DNA of 42,935 nucleotides from Clostridia bacterium (GTDB taxonomy: Bacteria > Bacillota > Clostridia > Oscillospirales > CAG-272): assembly GCA_024405755.1 (NCBI GenBank), contig JAKSOD010000010.1, positions 1 through 42,935 on the forward strand. The letters run 5' to 3'. The notes beneath the pieces were generated by a model. That model did not search any database and was not told the DNA's origin. It saw only the letters and a program-made list of their open reading frames with translations. Each line of letters begins with the position of its first letter. Position 1 is the first letter of the stretch. Below are positions 1 through 10,793 of this stretch, piece after piece. Made by a program: the position numbers and the translations under genes.

Positions 1-60
<60 letters not shown>

Positions 61-276
61 ATTGTATTTGAACTGCAGGATCTCTCCCGCAGACTCATTC
101 TGCTTCAGAGCTTTTGCTTGCTCGCTAGCTTGCTTCTGGTTTCTTTCAAAACCGATTTACTTTTGAGTTCGTGTTTACTCAAGTTATTGACTGATTTTCC
201 TCGCACTTTTGTTTTATGCTTGTACTTCTCGTCTGTTGTTCAATTTTCAATGATCTCTGCTCCGCTCTCGCGACAG
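61..276 (-). other. rRNA operon leader
   Basis: This is the transcribed spacer between the predicted rRNA start site (about base 277) and the 16S 5' end. It holds no supported protein gene. It contains a GCTTGC-rich stretch around 112-136 with partial dyad symmetry and is otherwise T-rich on the plus strand. Leaders of this kind normally carry antitermination boxes and one arm of the RNase III processing stem. I could not assign either confidently; the partner arm would lie beyond the left edge. Confidence 0.6.
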
Positions 277-283
277 CCTGATT

Positions 284-312
284 ATTATACCGCGTTCATT
301 TAATTTTGTCAA
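284..312 (-). promoter_or_regulatory. rRNA operon promoter, consensus sigma-A
   Basis: On the minus strand a TTGACA -35 box (312-307) and a TATAAT -10 box (289-284) are separated by exactly 17 bases, a perfect match to the housekeeping consensus. Upstream of the -35 box (about 313-372) the minus strand is a run of phased A-tracts like an UP element, as expected for a strong rRNA promoter. The predicted start is near base 277, giving a leader of about 215 bases before 16S. Confidence 0.9.
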
Positions 313-402
313 GTACTTTTTTGAATTTTTTTAAGATTTTTCGTCTTTTTTTATTTTTTTAAAAAATTAACCATATTTTGCCGAAAATTGTGCAATTCGG
401 TC

Positions 403-443
403 AAAAAAGCGGCGATCCTGTCCGAATAAAAGCAGGATCGCCG
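403..443 (-). terminator. Intrinsic terminator of the purine operon, after guaB
   Basis: A perfect 11-bp inverted repeat (CGGCGATCCTG at 410-420 and its complement at 433-443) with a 12-base loop is followed on the minus strand by six T residues (complement of 403-408). It lies about 50 bases after the guaB stop codon and directly upstream of the rRNA promoter region, so it insulates the rRNA operon from purine-operon transcription. Confidence 0.92.
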
Positions 444-491
444 TTTGATTTTAGGGATTATCGTCGCATAATCTGCGGAATGATCTTGAAA

Positions 492-1997
492 TTATCTGAC
501 GTTTGTGCTGTTTTCCTTACGGATAACGTCGTGAGCACCGCCCTCGACGATACTTGTTGCGGACACGAGAGTCAGCACTGCTTTCTGTTGAAGTTCACGG
601 ATAGTGAGAGCACCGCAGTTGCACATTGTGGATCTGACTTTGGACAGTGTCAGTGCCACATTGTCTTTCAGACGTCCGGCATAAGGAACATAAGAATCAA
701 CGCCTTCCTCAAAAGAGAGTTTCTTATCGCCTCCGAGGTCATATCTCTGCCAGTTTCTCGCACGGGCAGATCCTTCTCCCCAATACTCCTTGCAGTAAGA
801 GCCGCCGACAAGGACTTTATTTGTGGGACTTTCGTCAAATCTTGCGAAATATCTGCCGAGCATAACGAAATCGGCACCCATAGCAAGAGCAAGGGTAATA
901 TGGTGATCGTAAACGATTCCGCCGTCGGAGCATACGGGAACATAAATTCCGGTCTCTTCAAAATACTTATCTCTCTCCGCGCAGACTTCAATAAGAGCGG
1001 TTGCCTGACCTCTGCCTATACCCTTGGTCTCACGGGTGATGCAGATGGATCCTCCGCCGATACCAACTTTTACGAAATCCGCTCCGCAGTCGGCAAGAAA
1101 TCTGAATCCGGCAGCATCAACTACGTTTCCGGCCCCCACCTTGACGGTCTCGCCGTATTTTTCGCGTATCCACGCAAGTGTTCTCTTCTGCCATTCGGAA
1201 AAGCCTTCGGAAGAGTCTATGCAGAGCACATCGGCTCCCGCCTCAACAAGAGCGGGGACGCGGGTCTCGTAGTCACGGGTATTGATTCCGGCACCAACCA
1301 CATATCTCTTTGAAGAGTCGAGCAGTTCGTCTTTATTGCGTTTATGGGAATCGTAGTCTTTGCGGAACACCATATAGCAGAGTCTTCCTTCGTCATCTAC
1401 AATAGGAAGGCTGTTAAGTTTATGATCCCAGATGATATCGTTTGCCTCTTTGAGCGTGGTGCCCTCTTTGGCAACGATAAGTTTTTCATAGGGAGTCATA
1501 AACTCGGAAACACGAGTGGCAGGGTCCATCCGGCTGACACGGTAATCGCGTCCGGTGACAATACCGATCAGTTTTCCGTTTGCGGTTCCGTCCTCGGTTA
1601 CGGCGACAGTGGAGTGTCCGGTAGCCGCTTTGAGGGCAATAATATCCGCAAGAGTTGCGTCGGGAGTAATATTGGAGTCGCTGGTCACAAATCCCGCCTT
1701 ATAGCTCTTGGCTCGTTTTACCATTGCGGCTTCGTTCTCAACACTTTGAGAACCGTAGATGAATGATACACCACCCTCGGTGGCAAGAGCCACGGCGAGT
1801 TTATCGCCGGAAACAGACTGCATGATCGCCGACACCATGGGTATATTCATCATGATCGCCGGTTCTTCACCCTTTCTGTAACGGGTAAGGGGAGTTTTAA
1901 GACTTACATTTGCGGGAATACATTCGCTTGATGAATACCCGGGAATAAGAAGGTATTCGTTAAAAGTATGTGAAGGCTCGTTGATGATTTTTGCCAT
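492..1997 (-). CDS. guaB: IMP dehydrogenase with CBS domains
   Basis: Oxidises IMP to XMP with NAD+, the first committed step to GMP, in the cytosol. The 501-residue protein has the family's (beta/alpha)8 barrel interrupted by a pair of CBS regulatory domains (about residues 100-215). The catalytic cysteine is in [10 protein letters not shown] (around residue 320), and the mobile-flap Arg-Tyr pair is present as WQRY. The loop after the cysteine reads GIGRGQATA rather than the common GVPQ-type sequence, and the flap has FEEG where VPEG is usual, so this is a divergent branch; a GMP-reductase-like or altered activity cannot be fully excluded. A GGAAGG site precedes the ATG. It is the last gene of the purine operon, 24 bases after fhs. 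Confidence 0.93.
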   Translation of the reverse strand: MAKIINEPSHTFNEYLLIPGYSSSECIPANVSLKTPLTRYRKGEEPAIMMNIPMVSAIMQSVSGDKLAVALATEGGVSFIYGSQSVENEAAMVKRAKSYKAGFVTSDSNITPDATLADIIALKAATGHSTVAVTEDGTANGKLIGIVTGRDYRVSRMDPATRVSEFMTPYEKLIVAKEGTTLKEANDIIWDHKLNSLPIVDDEGRLCYMVFRKDYDSHKRNKDELLDSSKRYVVGAGINTRDYETRVPALVEAGADVLCIDSSEGFSEWQKRTLAWIREKYGETVKVGAGNVVDAAGFRFLADCGADFVKVGIGGGSICITRETKGIGRGQATALIEVCAERDKYFEETGIYVPVCSDGGIVYDHHITLALAMGADFVMLGRYFARFDESPTNKVLVGGSYCKEYWGEGSARARNWQRYDLGGDKKLSFEEGVDSYVPYAGRLKDNVALTLSKVRSTMCNCGALTIRELQQKAVLTLVSATSIVEGGAHDVIRKENSTNVR

Positions 1998-2021
1998 TTT
2001 TTATTCTTCCTTCCATATATA

Positions 2022-3695
2022 TTAGAACAGACCTGAGATCTTTCCGTTTTCGTCAACGTCTATCCGCTCGGCAGCAGGGGACTTAGGAAGTCCCGGCATT
2101 GTCATTATGTCGCCGGTCAGGGCAACGATAAATCCTGCTCCGGCACTCACTTTGAGCGAACGCACGGTCACGGTAAAGCCTTCCGGCGCACCGAGTTTTG
2201 ACGGATCGTCGGAGAAACTGTATTGTGTCTTTGCCATGCACACGGGCATTTTATCGTATCCGAGTGCCGTCAGTCGATCCGCCTCTTTCTTTGCCGCGGG
2301 AGCAAGTATCACTCCGTCGCCTCCGTAAATACGGCGCACGACTTTCCCGATCTTATCCTCAATGGTGCCGTCGAGTTCGTAACTGAATGAGAAATCATTT
2401 TTCTGCTCGCAGAGTCTTACAACTTCCTCGGCAAGTTCAGTGCCGCCGTTTCCGCCGTCTGCCCAGACTGTGGAAAGACGGACATTTACTCCGAGAGCGC
2501 GGCATTTTTCAATTACGAGATCAATTTCCGCATCAGTATCCGTGGGGAAGCGGTTCACTGCAACCACGCAGGGAAGTTTATAGACGTTTTTGATGTTGGA
2601 AACGTGGCGCAGAAGGTTCGGCAGACCGGCTTCAAGAGCCGTGAGATTCTCCTCACCGAGTCCGGTCTTGGGGGCACCTCCGTGCATTTTCAGAGCACGT
2701 ACGGTGGCAACGACCACTACGGCATCGGGACGGAGTCCTGCCATTCTGCACTTGATGTCGAGGAATTTCTCAGCACCGAGGTCAGCACCGAATCCTGCTT
2801 CCGTAACGGCGTAGTCGCCGAGTTTCATTGCCATTCTCGTGGCGATAACGGAATTGCATCCGTGTGCGATATTCGCAAAAGGACCGCCGTGGACGAACGC
2901 GGGAGTTCCTTCAAGAGTCTGTACAAGGTTGGGTTTTAAGGCATCTTTCAGCAGAGCCGCCATAGCTCCCACCGCTTTCAGATCTCCGGCTGTAACGGGG
3001 GTATCGTCATAAGTATAACCTACAACGATACGTGACAGACGCTCTTTCAGATCCGTAATGGAACTTGCAAGGCAGAATACAGCCATGATCTCAGACGCAA
3101 CCGTAATGTCAAATCCGTCCTCACGGGGTGTGCCGTTGAATTTTCCGCCGAGACCGTCCGTGATAAAACGGAGTTGTCTGTCGTTCATATCTACACAGCG
3201 TTTCCAAGTAATGCGTCTGGGATCGATCCGCAGGGCATTTCCCTGCTGGATATGGTTGTCAAGCATTGCCGCAAGCAGATTGTTTGCCGCACCGATAGCA
3301 TGAAAATCACCGGTGAAGTGCAGGTTGATGTCCTCCATCGGCACCACCTGAGCATGTCCGCCGCCGGCGGCTCCGCCCTTGACTCCGAAAACGGGACCGA
3401 GGGAAGGCTCACGCAGAGCAACTACGCTGTTCTTTCCGATTTTGCGCAGTCCGTCGGCAAGTCCTATTGTGGTTGTGGTCTTACCCTCTCCGGCGGGTGT
3501 GGGAGTGATCGCCGTGACGAGGATCAGTTTTCCGTTCTTTCTGTCCGATTCTTTCAGAAGATTGTAGTCAACCTTCGCTTTGTATTTGCCATACTGTTCA
3601 AGGTACTTTTCATCCACTCCGGCAATCTTTGCGATCTCCGTTATGGGTTTCATTCTGCACGCCTGTGCAATCTCAATATCCGATAAAAATTCCAT
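2022..3695 (-). CDS. fhs: Formate-tetrahydrofolate ligase
   Basis: Makes 10-formyl-tetrahydrofolate from formate, THF and ATP in the cytosol. The protein has 557 residues, the usual family length, and carries the P-loop-like [16 protein letters not shown] near residue 65. The product is the formyl donor for PurN and the AICAR transformylase encoded upstream in the same operon, and a formate/nitrite-family channel gene is also present. This placement suggests that purine carbon is drawn from formate. A strong AGGAGG site precedes the ATG; the gene lies 29 bases after purL. Confidence 0.97.
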   Translation of the reverse strand: MEFLSDIEIAQACRMKPITEIAKIAGVDEKYLEQYGKYKAKVDYNLLKESDRKNGKLILVTAITPTPAGEGKTTTTIGLADGLRKIGKNSVVALREPSLGPVFGVKGGAAGGGHAQVVPMEDINLHFTGDFHAIGAANNLLAAMLDNHIQQGNALRIDPRRITWKRCVDMNDRQLRFITDGLGGKFNGTPREDGFDITVASEIMAVFCLASSITDLKERLSRIVVGYTYDDTPVTAGDLKAVGAMAALLKDALKPNLVQTLEGTPAFVHGGPFANIAHGCNSVIATRMAMKLGDYAVTEAGFGADLGAEKFLDIKCRMAGLRPDAVVVVATVRALKMHGGAPKTGLGEENLTALEAGLPNLLRHVSNIKNVYKLPCVVAVNRFPTDTDAEIDLVIEKCRALGVNVRLSTVWADGGNGGTELAEEVVRLCEQKNDFSFSYELDGTIEDKIGKVVRRIYGGDGVILAPAAKKEADRLTALGYDKMPVCMAKTQYSFSDDPSKLGAPEGFTVTVRSLKVSAGAGFIVALTGDIMTMPGLPKSPAAERIDVDENGKISGLF

Positions 3696-3724
3696 TACCG
3701 ATCCTCCTCTTTTCTTATCATAGA

Positions 3725-6700
3725 TTATTTTTTGAAATACCTTACAGCGGATTCAAACATCTTCATGTCGTATTCTCCGCTTACATTGCGGTAAAGTCCG
3801 GCACCGATACGTTCGCTGTGTCCCATTTTTCCGAACACTCTGCCGTCGGGTGAGGTGATGCCCTCCACGGCAAGTACGGATCCGTTGGGATTGAAGCGGA
3901 TATCGTCGGTGGCCTCGCCTTCTTCATCAACGTACTGGGTGGCTATCTGACCGTTCGCCGCAAGTTTGCGGATCATTTCCTCGGATGCGAGGAATCTTCC
4001 CTCTCCGTGAGAGATCGGAACGGTGTATATGTCTCCGACATTCGTCGCCGACAGCCACGGTGATTTATTCGACGCGACTCTGATGCGGACAAGTTTAGAC
4101 TGGTGACGTGAAATCGTGTTGTATGTCAGCGTCGGTGCGTTTTCATCGGCATCTGTGATATGTCCGTAAGGGACAAGTCCGAGTTTGACTATCGCCTGGA
4201 AGCCGTTGCAGACTCCGCACACAAGTCCCGCTCTGTTATCGAGCAGATCGTGAACTCCGTCTTTTATCTGAGGATTGCGGAAGAACGCCATGATGAATTT
4301 TCCCGAACCGTCAGGCTCGTCCCCGCCGGAAAAACCTCCCGGAACAAAGATCATCTGGGATTCTCTCAGCTCCGCGGCAAACTCATCAACACTCCGGGCA
4401 ATGCCCTCGGCACTAAGGTTGTTTACAACAAAAATTCTCGGCTCGGCACCTGCGTCACGCATCACCTTGGCGGTATCGAATTCGCAGTTGGTGCCGGGGA
4501 ATACGGGAATTATTACCTTGGGACGGGCAGTTGCCACGGCGGGAGCGGCGATCTTTTCTTCTTTGATGTAGGAGAAAGTTTCATACTTCTTCGTGTTCTC
4601 ACTCTCGCGGCAGGGGTAAACGCTTTCGAGTCTTCCCTCATATGCACGGGACAGTTCTCTGAGGTCTGCCGTGTCTTCTCCGCGGGAGATCGCCTTTTCT
4701 GCGGTAACGGTGCCGATACCTGTGCCGACGAATTCTTTTTCTGTTCCGGCATCGACTTCAAGCAGGAATGAACCGTAGGAAAGACCGAAAATCTCATCAT
4801 TCGTAAGTCCGGCATCATAGCGGAATCCGAATCCGTTTCCGATACTCATTTTGTAGACCGCCTCGGCGATTCCCCCGAAAGTGGGGGTATATGCGGCATA
4901 CACCTTACCGGCTCGCATAAGAGCCGTGACTTTGTCAAAGAGCGCAAGCAGAGACTCGGATTTCGGAAGTCCGTCTTCTCCGTATCCGGGACGGAGGCAA
5001 ATCACACGGTGTCCCGCCGCCTTGAACTCTCCCGTGATGACATCGGCGGTCTTTCCGGTGGTAACGGCAAAGGAAACGAGAGTGGGCGGAACATCAAGTT
5101 TTTCAAAACTTCCGCTCATGGAGTCCTTTCCGCCGATCGCGGCAATGCCGAGTTCCATCTGCGCTCTGAATGCGCCGAGAAGCGCGGCAAAAGGCTTGCC
5201 CCAGCGTGCCGGATCCTTGCCGGGTTTTTCAAAATATTCCTGAAAAGTGAGATAAACGTCTTTGAAAGAAGCACCTGCCGCGATAAGTTTTGCGGCACTT
5301 TCCACCACGGCAAGGTAAGCTCCGTGATAAGGACTCTTTTCTGTTATGTATGGATTATAACCCCACGACATGAATGAGCAGTCGTCGGTATGCTTTTCTT
5401 CCGATGAGATCTTGTGTACCATACTCTGTATGGGAGTTTTCTGATACTTCCCTCCGAAAGGCATCAGCACCGTTCCGGCACCGATCGTGGAATCAAATCT
5501 CTCCGAAAGTCCGCGCTTTGAGCAGACGTTGAGGTCGGAAACAAGTGCCTTATATCCCTCGGCGAAGTTTTCAACGTGAGATCTTTCGTATTTTTCTGCA
5601 CGGGCGGGTGCTATGTCGATATGCTTTTCCGCTCCGTTGGAATCAAGAAATTCGCGGGAAACGTCAACTATCGTCTTCCCGTTCCAGTGCATACGCAGTC
5701 TCGGCTCTTCGGTCACGACTGCAACGACGGTGGCTTCAAGGTTTTCCGCGTCGGCGATATCCGAAAATCTCTTCACATCTTCGGGAGCGACCACAACAGC
5801 CATTCTTTCCTGAGATTCGCTGATCGCAAGTTCAGTTCCGTCAAGACCTTCGTACTTCTTCGGTACGGCATCAAGCTGAATATCAAGACCGTCGGCAAGT
5901 TCACCTATGGCAACGGACACGCCTCCGGCACCGAAGTCATTGCATCTTTTTATCATACGGCAGGCTTCCGCATTGCGGAAAAGCCTCTGCAGTTTTCTTT
6001 CCTCGGGAGCATTACCCTTCTGCACCTCGGCTCCGCAGTTTGTAACGGATCCGGAATCGTGTGCTTTGGATGAGCCGGTGGCACCTCCGATACCGTCACG
6101 CCCGGTCCTGCCTCCGAGAAGAATTACTATATCACCTGCCGCGGGACGTTCGCGGCGTACGTTTCCGGCGGGAGCGGCGGCAATAACTGCGCCGATCTCC
6201 ATACGCTTTGCGGCATATCCCGGATGATAAAGTTCGTCAACTATTCCGGTGGCAAGTCCGATCTGATTGCCGTAGGAGGAATATCCCGCCGCGGCTGTCT
6301 TTACAAGCTTGCGCTGAGGAAGTTTGCCGGGAATGGTTTCGGAAACGGGAACGGTGGGGTCCGCCGCGCCCGTTACACGCATGGCGGCATATACATAGGA
6401 ACGACCGGAAAGCGGATCTCGTATAGCACCGCCGATACAGGTGGCGGCGCCGCCGAAAGGCTCGATCTCGGTGGGGTGATTGTGAGTTTCATTCTTGAAG
6501 AGCAGAAGCCACGGCTCGGTCACACCGTCAACTGTCACATTGATCTTCACCGTGCAGGCGTTTATCTCCTCCGACTCGTCAAGTTTGTCGAGCATCCCTC
6601 TCCTGCGCAGGCATTTTGCGGCAATCGTACCGATATCCATTAGATTCTGCGGCTTCGTTCTGCCGATCTCTTCTCTTGCCGCAAGGTATTCGTGATATGT

Positions 6701-7432
6701 TCGGTCAAGAAGGTCGTCCTCAAATTTTACGCTGTCTATCGTGGTCAGGAACGTGGTATGACGGCAGTGATCGGACCAGTATGTGTCGATCATACGGATC
6801 TCCGTGATCGTAGGATCTCTCTTTTCGGAGATGAAATATTTCTGGCAGAATTCAATGTCATCCGCATCCATTGCAAGTCCGTACCGACGCACGAAATCTT
6901 CGAGCTGTGCGCGGTCAAGTTTGCAGAAACCCGTAAGAACTGCAACATCTGTCGGAAGTTCGTATTTCACATCAAGAGTAGCAGGTTTGTCAAGTCCGGC
7001 TTCTCTCGCTTCAACGGGGTTGATAACGTACTTCTTCGCCGCTGCCACGTCTGCCTCGGAAAGATCTCCCGTGAGAACATACACCTTTGCGGTGCGAATC
7101 ACGGGACGTTCTCCGCGTGAAATTATCTGTATACACTGAGCGGCGGAATCAGCTCTCTGATCAAACTGCCCCGGGAGATATTCGACGGCAAATACGCGTG
7201 CATCCCCCACATCCGGCAGTTCGGGCGAAGCAATATCAAGCTGCGGCTCGGAAAATACCGTACGCACCGCCTCGGCAAAAAGATCCTCACTTATCTTTTC
7301 CGCGTCGTAACGGTTGAAGATGCGTACTCCCGTCAATGCTGTGATCCCGAGAAGTCCGCGAAGTTCGGACAGCAGTGCCTTTGCCTCATTTGCAAGTTCC
7401 GGCTTTTTTTCGACGTATATTCTGTATACCAT
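3725..7432 (-). CDS. purL: Phosphoribosylformylglycinamidine (FGAM) synthase, single-chain
   Basis: Converts FGAR, glutamine and ATP to FGAM, step 4 of purine synthesis. At 1235 residues this is the large single-chain form in which PurS-, PurL- and PurQ-like parts are fused, rather than the three-subunit form of Bacillus. The C-terminal glutaminase domain begins near residue 980 ([14 protein letters not shown]); its nucleophile is in [11 protein letters not shown] and the catalytic His is in the ISHGEGRF segment. The ATP-binding synthase repeats lie in the middle (for example [21 protein letters not shown]). The ATG at 7432 is preferred over an in-frame TTG two codons upstream. The gene follows purD by 16 bases. 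Confidence 0.95.
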   Translation of the reverse strand: MVYRIYVEKKPELANEAKALLSELRGLLGITALTGVRIFNRYDAEKISEDLFAEAVRTVFSEPQLDIASPELPDVGDARVFAVEYLPGQFDQRADSAAQCIQIISRGERPVIRTAKVYVLTGDLSEADVAAAKKYVINPVEAREAGLDKPATLDVKYELPTDVAVLTGFCKLDRAQLEDFVRRYGLAMDADDIEFCQKYFISEKRDPTITEIRMIDTYWSDHCRHTTFLTTIDSVKFEDDLLDRTYHEYLAAREEIGRTKPQNLMDIGTIAAKCLRRRGMLDKLDESEEINACTVKINVTVDGVTEPWLLLFKNETHNHPTEIEPFGGAATCIGGAIRDPLSGRSYVYAAMRVTGAADPTVPVSETIPGKLPQRKLVKTAAAGYSSYGNQIGLATGIVDELYHPGYAAKRMEIGAVIAAAPAGNVRRERPAAGDIVILLGGRTGRDGIGGATGSSKAHDSGSVTNCGAEVQKGNAPEERKLQRLFRNAEACRMIKRCNDFGAGGVSVAIGELADGLDIQLDAVPKKYEGLDGTELAISESQERMAVVVAPEDVKRFSDIADAENLEATVVAVVTEEPRLRMHWNGKTIVDVSREFLDSNGAEKHIDIAPARAEKYERSHVENFAEGYKALVSDLNVCSKRGLSERFDSTIGAGTVLMPFGGKYQKTPIQSMVHKISSEEKHTDDCSFMSWGYNPYITEKSPYHGAYLAVVESAAKLIAAGASFKDVYLTFQEYFEKPGKDPARWGKPFAALLGAFRAQMELGIAAIGGKDSMSGSFEKLDVPPTLVSFAVTTGKTADVITGEFKAAGHRVICLRPGYGEDGLPKSESLLALFDKVTALMRAGKVYAAYTPTFGGIAEAVYKMSIGNGFGFRYDAGLTNDEIFGLSYGSFLLEVDAGTEKEFVGTGIGTVTAEKAISRGEDTADLRELSRAYEGRLESVYPCRESENTKKYETFSYIKEEKIAAPAVATARPKVIIPVFPGTNCEFDTAKVMRDAGAEPRIFVVNNLSAEGIARSVDEFAAELRESQMIFVPGGFSGGDEPDGSGKFIMAFFRNPQIKDGVHDLLDNRAGLVCGVCNGFQAIVKLGLVPYGHITDADENAPTLTYNTISRHQSKLVRIRVASNKSPWLSATNVGDIYTVPISHGEGRFLASEEMIRKLAANGQIATQYVDEEGEATDDIRFNPNGSVLAVEGITSPDGRVFGKMGHSERIGAGLYRNVSGEYDMKMFESAVRYFKK

Positions 7433-7448
7433 ACTCAAACCTCAACTT

Positions 7449-8723
7449 TCAGGCTTCGGCAAGAGCCTTCAAGGCTCTCGCACCGATATCACGGCGGCAA
7501 TAGGCGTTCTCAAACGAAACACTGTCACAGATGCCGTATGCCGCCTCAATGGCTGCGGGCAGGGTGTCTTCCACGGCTGTACATCCGAGCACTCTGCCTC
7601 CGCTCGTGACAAGTTCACCTTTTTCATTCACGGAAGCACCGGCAACATAAACCTTGTCCGCAACGGCATCGGGAATGTCAATGGTAAAGCCTTTTTTATA
7701 ACTTTCGGGATATCCCTCAGACGCAAGTATCACGCAGCAGGCGTGTTTATCGGAAAATTTCACTTCGGTATCGGCAAGTTTTCCGTTCGTGACCGCCTGC
7801 ATTACCGTCAGCAGATCGCAATCGAGCAGCGGCAGCACGACCTGGGTTTCTGGATCTCCGAAACGGCAGTTGTATTCAATTACTTTGGGACCGTCTTTCG
7901 TTATCATAAGACCGAAATAAAGGCAGCCCTTGAAAGTCCTTCCTTCGGCTTTCATTGCGCGGATCGTGGGAAGGAAAATCTTTTCCATGCACTCCGCGGC
8001 AATTCCGGCGGTATAGTAAGGATTCGGGGCAACTGTGCCCATGCCGCCGGTATTGAGTCCGGTGTCGTTATCTTTCGCACGCTTGTGATCCATTGAGGAG
8101 ATCATCGGAACGACCGTGTTCCCGTCGGTGAAACTCAGAACGGACACCTCGGGACCTTCGAGGAATTCCTCAATAACTATCTTGTCTCCGCTCTTTCCGA
8201 ACTGCTTGTCCTGCATGATGGAGATCACGGCATCTCTTGCTTCTTCTCTCGTCATGGCGATAATGACACCTTTTCCGAGGGCAAGTCCGTCAGCCTTCAC
8301 CACGGTCGGGATCGGTGCAGTCTTTACGTATTCAAGTGCCTTTTCCGCATCATCGAAAACTTCGTACTTTGCGGTGGGGATGCCGTATTTTTTCATCAGA
8401 TCCTTTGAAAACACTTTGCTGCCTTCAATTATCGCGGCATTGGCGCGCGGACCGAAGCAGGGGATCCCCTTTGCTTCAAGGGCATCAACGCAGCCGAGTA
8501 CCAGCGGATCATCCGGAGCGACGATCGCATAATCTATTCCTTTTTCCACAGCAAAGGCAACGATACCGTCGATATCCTTCGCTCCGATATTCACGCATAC
8601 GGCATCACGGGCGATCCCGCCGTTTCCGGGGAGTGCATACACCGTTTCAACTGCCTTGTTTTCCTTTATTTTTTTGATGATGGCGTGCTCTCTTCCGCCG
8701 CCGCCGACTACCATTATTTTCAT
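7449..8723 (-). CDS. purD: Phosphoribosylamine-glycine ligase (GAR synthetase)
   Basis: Joins glycine to phosphoribosylamine with ATP, step 2 of purine synthesis. The 424-residue ATP-grasp protein begins with the typical MVVGGGGREHAI and has the ATP-grasp signature VKADGLALGKGVIIA and the metal-binding stretch around EYNCRFGDPETQ. Its length matches the family. The ATG at 8723 follows GGGAG by eight bases and is chosen over a GTG two codons earlier. An ~86-base spacer separates it from the AICAR transformylase gene; it contains a TCAGGATCCTGA palindrome but no T-tract, so no terminator is called. Confidence 0.96.
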   Translation of the reverse strand: MKIMVVGGGGREHAIIKKIKENKAVETVYALPGNGGIARDAVCVNIGAKDIDGIVAFAVEKGIDYAIVAPDDPLVLGCVDALEAKGIPCFGPRANAAIIEGSKVFSKDLMKKYGIPTAKYEVFDDAEKALEYVKTAPIPTVVKADGLALGKGVIIAMTREEARDAVISIMQDKQFGKSGDKIVIEEFLEGPEVSVLSFTDGNTVVPMISSMDHKRAKDNDTGLNTGGMGTVAPNPYYTAGIAAECMEKIFLPTIRAMKAEGRTFKGCLYFGLMITKDGPKVIEYNCRFGDPETQVVLPLLDCDLLTVMQAVTNGKLADTEVKFSDKHACCVILASEGYPESYKKGFTIDIPDAVADKVYVAGASVNEKGELVTSGGRVLGCTAVEDTLPAAIEAAYGICDSVSFENAYCRRDIGARALKALAEA

Positions 8724-8809
8724 TTTCACAACTCCCGTTCGCGTTTTTTGTCAGGATCCTGAATATTGCTTACCCGTGCGGCACTTTTTTCCGCAGGGGA
8801 CATGATCAA

Positions 8810-9994
8810 TCAATGGTGGAACAGTCTCATTCCGGTGAATGCCATAGTCATACCATACTTGTCACAGCAGGAAATGACGGCGTCGTCACGGATAGATCCG
8901 CCGGGTTCTGCAACGTATCTTACACCGCTCTTCTTTGCTCTTTCGATATTGTCGGAAAAGGGAAAGAAAGCATCGGATCCGAGGGCAACATTGTCGACTG
9001 TGTCAAGGTAGGCTTTCTGCTCTTCGTCTGTGAAAGGAGCGGGTTGGCTCGTAAAGTACTTCTGCCAGTTGCCGTCGGCGCAGACATCCTCTTCGTTGCG
9101 GTTGATGTAACCGTCAATAACATTGTCGCGGTCAGGTCTGCCGAGATCGGCGCGGAAAGGCAGATTCAATACCTTTTCGTGCTGACGGAGGAACCAGGTG
9201 TCCGCCTTCGTACCGGCAAGTCTTGTGCAATGGATACGGGACTGCTGACCGGCACCGACCCCGATAGCCTGCCCGTCAACGGCGTAGCAGACGGAGTTTG
9301 ACTGGGTGTATTTCAGGGTGATGAGAGAAATGATCAGATCGCGTACGGCGGATTCGGGAAGTTCCTTGTTCGCGGTGACAATATTCGTCAGCAGTTCTCG
9401 GTCAATACGGAAATTGTTTCTTCCCTGCTCAAATGTAATGCCAAAGACCTGCTTGTGCTCCGCGGGATCGGGAACATAGGCGGGATCAATCTTTACGATA
9501 TTATAGTTTCCTTTTCTCTTGGTTTTGAGGATCTCAAGTGCCTCGGGTTCGTATCCCGGAGCGATAATGCCGTCGGATACTTCTCTTTTGATCATTTTGG
9601 CGGTGGTCACGTCACATACGTCGGAAAGAGCCACCCAGTCGCCGAAAGAACACATTCTGTCCGTACCGCGGGCGCGTGCGTAAGCGCAGGCAAGCGGGGA
9701 GTCGTCAAGTCCTTCGATATCGTCAACGAAGCACGCCTTTTTCAGAGTATCGGAAAGAGGAACTCCAACTGCGGCGGAGGTTGGACTGACGTGTTTGAAC
9801 GAAGTAACGGCGGGAAGTCCGAGAACTTCTTTTAGTTCCTTTACCAACTGCCATGAGTTGAATGCATCAAGAAAATTTATGTAGCCGGGTCTTCCACACA
9901 GGATCTCGATCGGAAGGTCGCTTCCGTCATGCATGAAGATCTTTGCGGGTTTCTGATTGGGGTTGCAGCCGTATTTCAGTTCAAATTCTTTCAT
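8810..9994 (-). CDS. purH: AICAR transformylase, stand-alone (PurH C-terminal type)
   Basis: Transfers a formyl group from 10-formyl-THF to AICAR to make FAICAR, step 9 of purine synthesis. At 394 residues it contains only the transformylase part of PurH: it starts at FELKYGCNPNQKPAKIF and ends in the family's GGSIRDDAVI...GMTMAFTGMRLFHH. The N-terminal MGS-like IMP cyclohydrolase domain of bifunctional PurH (about 510-530 residues) is absent. The missing activity is supplied by the adjacent purO-like gene. This single-domain form is sometimes given a separate symbol; purH is used here for the family. A TAGGAG site precedes the ATG, and a possible internal promoter lies just upstream. Confidence 0.93.
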   Translation of the reverse strand: MKEFELKYGCNPNQKPAKIFMHDGSDLPIEILCGRPGYINFLDAFNSWQLVKELKEVLGLPAVTSFKHVSPTSAAVGVPLSDTLKKACFVDDIEGLDDSPLACAYARARGTDRMCSFGDWVALSDVCDVTTAKMIKREVSDGIIAPGYEPEALEILKTKRKGNYNIVKIDPAYVPDPAEHKQVFGITFEQGRNNFRIDRELLTNIVTANKELPESAVRDLIISLITLKYTQSNSVCYAVDGQAIGVGAGQQSRIHCTRLAGTKADTWFLRQHEKVLNLPFRADLGRPDRDNVIDGYINRNEEDVCADGNWQKYFTSQPAPFTDEEQKAYLDTVDNVALGSDAFFPFSDNIERAKKSGVRYVAEPGGSIRDDAVISCCDKYGMTMAFTGMRLFHH

Positions 9995-10018
9995 TTTTAT
10001 CTCCTATATTAAATAGTA

Positions 10019-10047
10019 ATTATACAATATTTTTTTCTGATTTACAA
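10019..10047 (-). promoter_or_regulatory. Possible internal promoter before the AICAR transformylase gene
   Basis: In the A/T-rich gap between purO and the transformylase gene, the minus strand has TATAAT (10024-10019) 17 bases downstream of TTGTAA (10047-10042, four of six matches to TTGACA). It would give a very short leader. It could let the downstream half of the operon (transformylase, purD, purL, fhs, guaB) be expressed when the ZTP riboswitch is off. Sequence match only. Confidence 0.45.
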
Positions 10048-10053
10048 GGTGGA

Positions 10054-10773
10054 TCAGGCGTTTTTATTGATAAGTCTTTCCTCGGTCTTCCCGGTTGCAA
10101 GATCAACATAGGTTACATAAAGCGAGATCTTGTTGTCCGCGTCAAGAGCGTTCCACAGAGAATCCGTAAAGGCGTCGATATCGTCGGGAATTGCCACTCT
10201 TTCAGGCTCCCCCTGGAACGTGGGAATGGGATTGCCGTCGGTCACATAGGTGTGAATGAAGTGACCGAGACCCGCAAGGGATGGATAGGAGAAAGTGTAG
10301 CGGGAGCAGGCACTGCCCTCGGCGTCGGCACTTTTCAGAATACTCATATCGTATGTAAAATCGCCGTCGGCAAAGGTAAGCATACCGCTGATGCGCGGGG
10401 TAAAGTTGGGGCGGTCAGGCTCGAACTCGCGGGATGCAAGTGCGCCTGCGAAACTGCCCCCGGCTTTGAGTGCCTGATAAACAGTATCGGTCTGGTCGCC
10501 GTTTGTAACGATAAGTTTGTTGTCAAGTCTGCGCAGAGCTGCGTAAATTATCAGACTCGGATCCTGGACTTTCGACACGTCGAAAGGCTCGGTGAAAAGT
10601 GCGCCGTCACGGAGAACAAATACTCTGTTGCGGCTGTTGGCACTTCTTCCCATGATGAAGTAGGCAACGCATGCCTTGCTTCCGTCCGAAGTCTTGCCGA
10701 TCACGATTCCGCGGCCGACGTAAGGATTTCCGGTAATAAGTTGTGCTATATCATTGATCTTGTAAATATTCAT
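10054..10773 (-). CDS. purO: IMP cyclohydrolase, PurO (archaeal-type) family
   Basis: Closes FAICAR to IMP, the last step of IMP synthesis. The 239-residue protein resembles the PurO family first described in archaea and also found in some bacteria (NPYVGRGIVIGKTSDGSKA near the N-terminus, SRYTFSYPSLAGLGHFIHTY further on). It is unrelated in fold to the cyclohydrolase domain of bacterial PurH. A reading frame extends 25 codons upstream but would overlap the purN end; the ATG at 10773 follows AGGAG and is taken as the start. The gene sits directly upstream of the stand-alone transformylase, so the two together replace bifunctional PurH. Family assignment is by recognition without a search. Confidence 0.88.
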   Translation of the reverse strand: MNIYKINDIAQLITGNPYVGRGIVIGKTSDGSKACVAYFIMGRSANSRNRVFVLRDGALFTEPFDVSKVQDPSLIIYAALRRLDNKLIVTNGDQTDTVYQALKAGGSFAGALASREFEPDRPNFTPRISGMLTFADGDFTYDMSILKSADAEGSACSRYTFSYPSLAGLGHFIHTYVTDGNPIPTFQGEPERVAIPDDIDAFTDSLWNALDADNKISLYVTYVDLATGKTEERLINKNA

Positions 10774-10793
10774 TTTTCTGCTCCTGTTATTTT

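Noticed and set aside
378..1313. Plus-strand open frame opposite guaB
   Set aside because: It begins in the terminator and lies antisense to a convincing IMP dehydrogenase.
8730..8809. TCAGGATCCTGA palindrome between the AICAR transformylase gene and purD as a terminator
   Set aside because: The stem is short and no T-tract follows on the transcribed strand.
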